A DNA stretch of 64,000 bases from Agrobacterium tumefaciens. GTDB taxonomy: Bacteria > Pseudomonadota > Alphaproteobacteria > Rhizobiales > Rhizobiaceae. The notes beneath the pieces are model-generated. The model did not search any database, had not been told where the DNA came from, and saw only the letters and a program-made list of their open reading frames with translations. Below are positions 58,398 to 64,000 of the stretch, piece by piece (the stretch's first letter is position 1; every line of letters starts with the position of its first letter). The translations under genes were made by a program, and so were the position numbers. The stretch lies in contig CP048485.1 of assembly GCA_025560025.1 (NCBI GenBank), positions 1,984,001 through 2,048,000 on the forward strand, in the 5' to 3' direction.

Positions 58398-59429
58398 ATG
58401 ATTGCTCTTGTACTCGAACGTAAAGGCGAATTGTCGCTCCGGGACATCGATCTGCCGAGCAGGGTCGGCCCGGATGACGTCAAGATCGCCATCCATACAG
58501 TGGGCGTCTGCGGCAGCGACGTGCATTATTACACCCATGGCGCCATCGGCTCCTTCGTGGTGCGCGAACCGATGGTGCTCGGCCATGAGGCGGCCGGCAC
58601 GGTTACGGCCGTTGGCGACCGGGTGAAAGGATTTGCGATCGGCGACCGCGTCTGCATGGAACCGGGCGTACCCAACCTCTCGTCGCGGGCCGCCAAGCTC
58701 GGCATCTACAATGTCGATCCCGACGTGCGTTTCTGGGCAACGCCACCGATCCATGGTGTGCTGACGCCGGAGGTGGTCCATCCCGCCGCCTTCACCTACA
58801 AGCTGCCGGACAATGTGTCCTTTGCGGAAGGCGCCATGGTCGAGCCCTTTGCCGTTGGCTTGCAGGCGGCGACCCGCGCCCGCATCACCCCCGGCGATGT
58901 GGCTGTCGTCATCGGCTGCGGCCCCATCGGCATCATGACGGCGCTGGCGGCGCTGGCGGGCGGCTGCTCGCGCGTTATCATCTCGGACCTTTCCGTTCCG
59001 AAGCTGAAAATCGCCGCGCAATATGATGGCATCGAGACGGTGGATATTACGCGGGCTTCGCTGCCCGAGGCCGTAAAGGCGGCAACAGACGGCTGGGGCG
59101 CCGATATCGTGTTCGAGGCCAGCGGTAGCCCAAAGGCGTATAGCGGCATCTTCGATCTGCTTCGTCCGGGCGGTGCCGTGGTACTGGTCGGCTTGCCGGT
59201 GGAACAGACGGCCTTCGACGTCGCCGGTGCCATCATCAAGGAAGCACGCGTCGAGACCGTGTTCCGCTACGCCAACAATTTCGATCGCGCTGTCAACCTG
59301 ATCGCATCCGGCAAGGTGGATTTGAAACCGCTGATTACCGACACCTTCGCATTCAAGGACAGCATCGCCGCATTCGAGCGGGCCGCCAAGGGGCTGCCGG
59401 AAGATGTGAAGCTGCAGATCCGTTTCTGA
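58398..59429 (+). CDS. Zinc-type polyol dehydrogenase (xylitol/sorbitol type), no structural-zinc cysteines
   Basis: A 343-aa medium-chain dehydrogenase: [16 protein letters not shown] with the catalytic Cys, GHEAAGTV with the Glu after His, [17 protein letters not shown] cofactor site. It resembles NAD-dependent xylitol/L-iditol dehydrogenases. The usual four-cysteine structural zinc loop is replaced by [20 protein letters not shown], so that zinc is absent. It probably oxidises a polyol to a ketose. I use ATG 58398, as homologues start MxALVLER; ATG 58383 is an alternative. Confidence 0.88.
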   Translation: MIALVLERKGELSLRDIDLPSRVGPDDVKIAIHTVGVCGSDVHYYTHGAIGSFVVREPMVLGHEAAGTVTAVGDRVKGFAIGDRVCMEPGVPNLSSRAAKLGIYNVDPDVRFWATPPIHGVLTPEVVHPAAFTYKLPDNVSFAEGAMVEPFAVGLQAATRARITPGDVAVVIGCGPIGIMTALAALAGGCSRVIISDLSVPKLKIAAQYDGIETVDITRASLPEAVKAATDGWGADIVFEASGSPKAYSGIFDLLRPGGAVVLVGLPVEQTAFDVAGAIIKEARVETVFRYANNFDRAVNLIASGKVDLKPLITDTFAFKDSIAAFERAAKGLPEDVKLQIRF

Positions 59430-59457
59430 GCGGAAACGACCGGGGGGATATCGAGAA

Positions 59458-60186
59458 ATGGCTGAGATCATGAAAGGCAAGGTCGCCGCAATCACCGGCG
59501 CGGCTTCGGGCATCGGGCTGGAATGCGCCAGAACGCTGGCGGCGGCAGGGGCAACCGTCGTCCTGATAGACCGCGCCGGCGAGCGGCTGAAAGCGCTTTG
59601 CGACGACATCGGGGAACGGGCGGTGCCGCTGGTCGCGGACCTGCTCGACACCGCGCAGTGCTCGGGACTTCTGCCCCGCATTCTCGACCGTACCGGCCGG
59701 CTCGACATTTTCCACGCAAATGCCGGCGCTTATGTCGGAGGACCGGTCACGGAGGGCGATCCGGACGCCTGGGACCGGATGCTGAACCTCAACATCAACG
59801 CCGCCTTCCGTTCCGTGCACGCGGTTCTGCCTTACATGGTGGAGCAGAAATCAGGTGACATCCTTTTCACCAGTTCGGTGGCGGGGGTGGTCCCTGTCGT
59901 CTGGGAGCCTGTCTATACCGCTTCAAAATTCGCGGTGCAGGCCTTTGTTCACACCACGCGCCGACAGGTCGCGCCGCATGGCGTGCGGGTCGGGGCAATA
60001 TTGCCGGGCCCAGTTGTAACGGCTCTTCTGGACGACTGGCCGAAGGAAAAAATGGCCGAGGCGTTGGCCAATGGCAGCCTGATGCAGCCCGTAGAAGTCG
60101 CGGAGGCCGTGCTGTTCATGCTGTCGCGTCCGCGCAATGTCGTCATCCGCGATCTTGTCATCCTGCCCAATAATGTAGATTTATAG
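59458..60186 (+). CDS. Ribitol-dehydrogenase-like SDR
   Basis: A 242-aa short-chain dehydrogenase with [15 protein letters not shown], the serine in FTSSVAG and [40 protein letters not shown] and the C-terminus [17 protein letters not shown] text are strikingly like Klebsiella ribitol dehydrogenase as I remember it, which oxidises ribitol to D-ribulose. It lies between the zinc polyol dehydrogenase and the FGGY kinase, which would phosphorylate the ketose. Confidence 0.88.
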   Translation: MAEIMKGKVAAITGAASGIGLECARTLAAAGATVVLIDRAGERLKALCDDIGERAVPLVADLLDTAQCSGLLPRILDRTGRLDIFHANAGAYVGGPVTEGDPDAWDRMLNLNINAAFRSVHAVLPYMVEQKSGDILFTSSVAGVVPVVWEPVYTASKFAVQAFVHTTRRQVAPHGVRVGAILPGPVVTALLDDWPKEKMAEALANGSLMQPVEVAEAVLFMLSRPRNVVIRDLVILPNNVDL

Positions 60187-60243
60187 ACGAAATGGAGGTT
60201 TCGGCGGCTGCGTGCCGCCGTCAAGGCAGGGTCGGGCAGGATT

Positions 60244-61881
60244 ATGGTGACAGGAACGACGGGCAGCGCCACCGGCGCCCCCTGCTTTGTCGGTGTGGAT
60301 GTGGGTACGGGCAGCGCGCGCGCCGGTATTTTCGATACGGCCGGCGTCCTGCTCGGCACGGCGAAGCACGACATTCCCCTCTATCGCGAGGGCAGCCACA
60401 TCGTCGAACAATCGAGCGCAAAAATCTGGCATGCCGTGTGCCGATCGGTTCAAGGAGCGTTGCAGGCAGCCGGCCTGAGCGCGGATCATATCGGCGGCAT
60501 CGGTTTCGACGCCACCTGCTCGCTCGTCGTGCTCGATCAGACAGGCAATCCGCTTCCCGTCGGCCCGTCGGAAGACCCGGACCGCGATGTTATCGTTTGG
60601 ATGGATCATCGCGCCATTCCACAGGCGGCGCATATCAACAGTCTCAAACATCCGGTGCTCGACTATGTCGGCGGCCATATCTCGCCCGAAATGCAGACGC
60701 CCAAACTTCTATGGCTGAAGGAAAATCGACCCGAAATTTTCAAGGGCGCCGGTGCGTTTTTCGACCTCACCGACTTCCTGACCTGGCGCGCAACCGGCAA
60801 CGACGCGCGCTCCGTCTGCACCGTGACCTGCAAATGGACCTATCTGGCCCATGAGAAGCGCTGGGACGCCAGTTATTTCAGGGCCATCGGCCTCGGTGAA
60901 CTTGCGGACGAGGATTTCAGCCGCATCGGCACAACGATCCTGGACGCCGGCGCTCCGGTCGGCGACGGGCTAAGCGAAAAGGCCGCAGCAGAACTCGGAT
61001 TGCGGGCCGGCATCCCCGTGGGCGCTGGATTGATCGACGCCCATGCCGGTGGGATTGGCACCGTTGGGGCGGAGGCCGAGGGCGAGGGTCCGGCCCAACG
61101 CATGGCCTATGTCTTTGGCACTTCGGCCTGTACCCTCAGCTCCTCCGTCGAGCCCAGTTTCGTTCCGGGTGTCTGGGGCCCCTATGCCTCCGCAATGGTA
61201 CCGGGCCTCTGGTTGAATGAAGGCGGCCAGTCTGCCGCCGGTGCGGCGATCGCTCACCTCCTGAAAATGCATCCAATGTCAGCCGAAGCGAATGCCGAGG
61301 CCCGCACGGCCGGAAAGTCACTGCCAGCCTGGCTGATCGACCGCATCCTGGAAAGGGTCAATAACCTTTCCGAAGCCCCCCTGCTGGCGGGTGAGATCAT
61401 GGTGGTGCCCGAGTTCCTGGGCAATCGCGCCCCACATGCCGATCCCGATGCACGGGCGATTATTGCCGGTCTTGACCTCAACGACGGTCTTGAGAGCCTG
61501 ATCGGCCTTTATGTGGCCGGGCTTTGCGGCCTCGGCTACGGCCTTCGCCAGATTCTCAGGGCACAGGCGGAAGCAGGCCTGACAGTCGATACCATCGTCA
61601 TCAGCGGCGGCGCCGGGGAAAGCGATCTCGTCCGGCAGGTTCTGGCAGATTCCTGCGGCCTGCGCATCCGCGCTGCGGGCACCGCCGAGCCGGTACTGCT
61701 GGGGTCCGCCATCCTCGCCGCCGTTGCAAGCGGCCACCAGCCGGATCTCGTTACCGCAATGCGAAGGATGTCGGTGCTCGGCAACGCCTACAATCCTTCC
61801 GCGCCATCCGCCGCCTGGCACGACAGACGCTTCGCCATGTTCGAGGGGTTTCAGAACCTTTACCGTTCCAGCGTACCGTGA
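60244..61881 (+). CDS. FGGY-family carbohydrate kinase, ribulokinase type
   Basis: A 545-aa sugar kinase of the ribulokinase/ribitol-kinase type: VGVDVGTGSARAGIFD phosphate loop at the start, IVWMDHRAIPQA with the conserved Asp/His, DLTDFLTWRATG, and GGAGESDLVRQVL in the C-terminal FGGY domain. It should phosphorylate D-ribulose to D-ribulose 5-phosphate, an entry into the pentose phosphate pathway. Starts ATG 60244 or GTG 60247. It is the last gene of the operon, 57 bases after the SDR. Confidence 0.9.
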   Translation: MVTGTTGSATGAPCFVGVDVGTGSARAGIFDTAGVLLGTAKHDIPLYREGSHIVEQSSAKIWHAVCRSVQGALQAAGLSADHIGGIGFDATCSLVVLDQTGNPLPVGPSEDPDRDVIVWMDHRAIPQAAHINSLKHPVLDYVGGHISPEMQTPKLLWLKENRPEIFKGAGAFFDLTDFLTWRATGNDARSVCTVTCKWTYLAHEKRWDASYFRAIGLGELADEDFSRIGTTILDAGAPVGDGLSEKAAAELGLRAGIPVGAGLIDAHAGGIGTVGAEAEGEGPAQRMAYVFGTSACTLSSSVEPSFVPGVWGPYASAMVPGLWLNEGGQSAAGAAIAHLLKMHPMSAEANAEARTAGKSLPAWLIDRILERVNNLSEAPLLAGEIMVVPEFLGNRAPHADPDARAIIAGLDLNDGLESLIGLYVAGLCGLGYGLRQILRAQAEAGLTVDTIVISGGAGESDLVRQVLADSCGLRIRAAGTAEPVLLGSAILAAVASGHQPDLVTAMRRMSVLGNAYNPSAPSAAWHDRRFAMFEGFQNLYRSSVP

Positions 61882-62028
61882 ATGGGGGGGCCAGCGAGAG
61901 AGTAGCGGCTTTGGCGATGGCGGGGACTGCCGGACGTTTCACAAAACGATCTGGAGACGTTGCTCGCCACCCGATGCCAATGTCCGCAACGCCCCTCATC
62001 ACTTAAGCCTATCGCGAAGCGAACCGTC

Positions 62029-62060
62029 GTTTGTCTGCGAAGAATAATCGAAAGACAAAC
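62029..62060. promoter_or_regulatory. 8-bp inverted repeat upstream of TetR gene
   Basis: GTTTGTCT (62029-62036) and AGACAAAC (62053-62060) are exact complements with a 16-base spacer, about 80 bases before the TetR start. A candidate self-regulation site. Confidence 0.45.
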
Positions 62061-62137
62061 ACCGCCCACTCTCCTATGCTGCGCATGCGGACGACGTGTC
62101 CGTCACATGCTCAATCATCGAATAAAACGTTCAAGAC

Positions 62138-62695
62138 ATGCTCCGACCGACGAAATCCCAGATTGAAGCCGAGATCATCGACTGTGCTGCCGGACTGTTT
62201 GCCAAGCATGGCTTCGCGCATACTTCGGTTCAACAAATCGCGGACACGGTCGGTTATTCCAAGACGGGGTTATTGCACCATTTTCCCAGCAAGCAGGCGA
62301 TGTATGACGCCGTTGTCAAAGCGCTTCGGGAACATGCGCAGGAAGTCCGTGACAACGTCGAATCCCTGCCGGTCGGCCGGGAACGCGATCTTGCCGTCGT
62401 GGAAGCGGCTGTCGATTTTGCCTTTCGCCAACCGGGAGTGTCGGCACTTTCCAACCGCATAGCGCTGGATCCCAACCCGGAAGACGTACAGATGAACGAA
62501 ATCGGGTTCATGATGTATGAGGCGCTGGGCATCGATATGGGCAATCTCGACATGGAGCGGTTGATCCGGGTCACCAGCGCATTTTCCGGCCTGGGCGTCT
62601 GCGCCAACCTAGCGGTCGGCACGAAGCTGACCCAGGAATGGCGCGGGCTGATCGTCACTGCGGCAATGGATGCCTTGGGCCACCGCGCCGCATAA
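62138..62695 (+). CDS. TetR-family transcriptional regulator
   Basis: A 185-aa TetR-type regulator; helix-turn-helix HTSVQQIADTVGYSKTGLLHHF at residues 28-49, remaining helices form the ligand domain. The ribosome site is weak. It is followed by a 348-base gap and the SpoIIM-like gene, whose promoter region bears tandem palindromes, so that gene may be its target. Confidence 0.85.
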   Translation: MLRPTKSQIEAEIIDCAAGLFAKHGFAHTSVQQIADTVGYSKTGLLHHFPSKQAMYDAVVKALREHAQEVRDNVESLPVGRERDLAVVEAAVDFAFRQPGVSALSNRIALDPNPEDVQMNEIGFMMYEALGIDMGNLDMERLIRVTSAFSGLGVCANLAVGTKLTQEWRGLIVTAAMDALGHRAA

Positions 62696-63043
62696 GCCCA
62701 GACCTACCGGCCACCCCGCCAGACCACTGACCACTCCCTGTTTGCAGCAGGTTTCCGCGCGGGCGGAACCACACAGCCTTGCTCTGTGCGGCCGACACTA
62801 TCCGCCTGTCCCACACCGGTTTTGCGGATGGAATGGCGTTGCCCCTTACCGGAAAAATCCCACCAGAAAGAGAAAACCGCGGCTTTCCTCCCGGAAAAAG
62901 CGCCAGCGCGCCAGACTTGACGGGCAAAAAAATCCCATATAGACCAAAATGGTCCATTACAGACCGATATAGTCTGTATGGGCCCTATCATATGGTCGTA
63001 ACGGCCGATCCGGTCTCTCGCTCGAAAATCAATGGAACCTCCA
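62696..63043. promoter_or_regulatory. Gap with tandem palindromic operators
   Basis: No gene. Two perfect palindromes stand in tandem: GACCA-AAA-TGGTC (62942-62954) and TACAGAC-CGATATA-GTCTGTA (62958-62978), four bases apart. A TTGACG box is at 62917 and a TATAGT box at 62968 inside the second palindrome, so the sites cover a plausible promoter for the downstream gene. Confidence 0.6.
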
Positions 63044-63667
63044 ATGGACGTCTTACATGGTCCCGTCGCCGTCATCAGAAAGCACAGGAGAGCTTTTCTC
63101 ACACTCAATATAGCTTTTTACGGCCTCTTCGCCGTCTCGATGCTGATGACGATGCTGCTGCCTGAGATACAGGCCTATCTAAAAACCGGTATTGATGAGG
63201 CTTACCTGCGCCCAGGTGTCTTCAATACCGTCGCCGAAGCCTATGGCGCCCAGAATCTTCCCAAGGCGATGGGCATGACCTTTATCATCAACCTGTTGGT
63301 CGCCTTTGTCATGACGACTTTGCCGTCGCTGATCATCCCCTTCATCGGCATATTGGCGACGTTACATCGCGGTATCCTGTGGGGCATCATGTTCGCACCC
63401 CTCGGGGGCCATACGGCAATGCTCATACCCCATTCCATAACCCTTCTGATCGAGGGGCAGGCCTATGTGCTGGCCGCTTTCGGCGCCTATGTGCATGGAC
63501 GCACATTTCTACGGATAAGCGAATATCGGGTCAGCACCCGCTGGGAAGCCTGGAAAGCCGGGCTTGTTCCCCTTGCCAATATATATTGCCTTATCATCCT
63601 CGCCCTTGCGGTTGCCGCGATCTACGAGGTCCTGGAAGCAATATACATCATTCCCCGCATCATCTGA
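63044..63667 (+). CDS. SpoIIM/DUF95-type membrane protein
   Basis: A 207-aa polytopic membrane protein: first helix FLTLNIAFYGLFAVSMLMTM, then a long extracellular segment, then FIINLLVAFVMTTLPSLIIP and GIMFAPLGGHTAMLIPHSIT, typical of stage II sporulation protein M family members. Non-sporulating bacteria carry these with unknown roles. ATG 63044 (MDVLHGP) has GGAA upstream; ATG 63032 lacks one. Confidence 0.75.
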   Translation: MDVLHGPVAVIRKHRRAFLTLNIAFYGLFAVSMLMTMLLPEIQAYLKTGIDEAYLRPGVFNTVAEAYGAQNLPKAMGMTFIINLLVAFVMTTLPSLIIPFIGILATLHRGILWGIMFAPLGGHTAMLIPHSITLLIEGQAYVLAAFGAYVHGRTFLRISEYRVSTRWEAWKAGLVPLANIYCLIILALAVAAIYEVLEAIYIIPRII

Positions 63668-63823
63668 GCGGGCGGCCGTCGCGGCCACATTACCCACTGA
63701 TCATTCCCCCGATGAAAACGAAGTCGCACTCCCGGTGCGCTGCCGATCACCTGCGCCTTCCGCATCGTCATCGACCTGCGGCGGGGGCCTCAGCAACAAT
63801 CACAACCAAGGATCAAAAACCAA

Positions 63824-64000
63824 ATGGCCAATCTTGAAATGAAGGCGCTTACCCGGACGACACTCGGCCTGCTCGCCCTCACCCTCGCGCTCACCGGATG
63901 CATGTCGCCCGAAGAGCAGCGACGGGCAAATCTGTACCAGGACGGAAACACATGCGCCAATTTCGGTTCGCAATATGGTTCGCAGTCTTATACCCAATGC
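63824..64000 (+). CDS. Small lipoprotein (5' part, cut by window)
   Basis: 59 codons are open to the window end. The translation has a signal peptide with lipobox ALTGC (Cys near residue 26), then MSPEEQRRANLYQDGNTCAN and a Gly/Ser/Tyr/Gln-rich run. It is an outer or inner membrane lipoprotein of unknown role. The start may be ATG 63824 or ATG 63839. Confidence 0.7.
   Translation, partial: MANLEMKALTRTTLGLLALTLALTGCMSPEEQRRANLYQDGNTCANFGSQYGSQSYTQC

Overview
The window looks like chromosomal DNA of the Agrobacterium tumefaciens species complex (Rhizobiaceae). The strongest marker is the chvE locus at 40.4-46.7 kb: gguC, gguB, gguA, chvE and the divergent LysR gene gbpR, in the order known from Agrobacterium. 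High GC, frequent TTG/GTG starts, RIME-like and REP-like intergenic repeats, and the Alphaproteobacterial gene content agree. I see no insertion sequence, prophage, CRISPR array, rRNA or plasmid replication gene. The placement is from memory of gene families; no search was run.

Layout. 1-3.4 kb: an MFS transporter cut by the window edge, a type I methionine aminopeptidase and a luciferase-like flavin oxidoreductase. 3.5-22.7 kb: a purine/urate catabolism region in two blocks. The plus-strand block has bdhA, xdhA-xdhB-xdhC, a LysR gene, puuD, guaD and a TauE/SafE-type permease. The minus-strand block has puuE, uraD, an mntA-hepT toxin-antitoxin pair, allA, uraH and a metallophosphoesterase. 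Between the blocks are an L-lactate-dehydrogenase-type FMN enzyme, an SMR efflux gene with its TetR gene, and a D,D-carboxypeptidase with a SPOR domain. Together the purine enzymes take hypoxanthine, xanthine and guanine to urate, 5-hydroxyisourate, OHCU, allantoin and allantoate, and AllA handles ureidoglycolate. The allantoate-to-ureidoglycolate step is not encoded here.

22.9-35 kb: a DUF1045 gene; a divergent FAD-oxidoreductase/mnmD pair (tRNA wobble-uridine modification) whose start codons share one CATG; a large soluble multi-PAS hybrid histidine kinase; a RhlE-like RNA helicase with a clear terminator; two DMT exporters; DoxX; and a YkuD L,D-transpeptidase lipoprotein. 35.4-40.3 kb: a cassette of circularly permuted ATP-grasp, alpha-E and transglutaminase-like proteins followed by a methyltransferase, a GNAT and a VOC protein. 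This is a widespread but functionally open set. 40.4-46.7 kb: the ggu/chvE/gbpR sugar-sensing and sugar-uptake locus.

46.8-51.3 kb: a J-domain-like protein, a small membrane protein, a MarR gene, tRNA-Arg(CCG), a MerR/SDR divergent pair and an inositol-monophosphatase-family gene. 51.6-61.9 kb: a compact ten-gene polyol/pentitol operon holding a binding protein, two permeases, an ATPase, a SIS isomerase, a TIM-barrel isomerase, a SorC-type regulator, a zinc-type polyol dehydrogenase, a ribitol-dehydrogenase-like SDR and a ribulokinase-type FGGY kinase. It probably takes in a pentitol such as ribitol and delivers a ketose 5-phosphate to the pentose phosphate pathway. 62.1-64 kb: a TetR gene, a SpoIIM/DUF95-type membrane protein preceded by tandem palindromes, and the start of a small lipoprotein gene.
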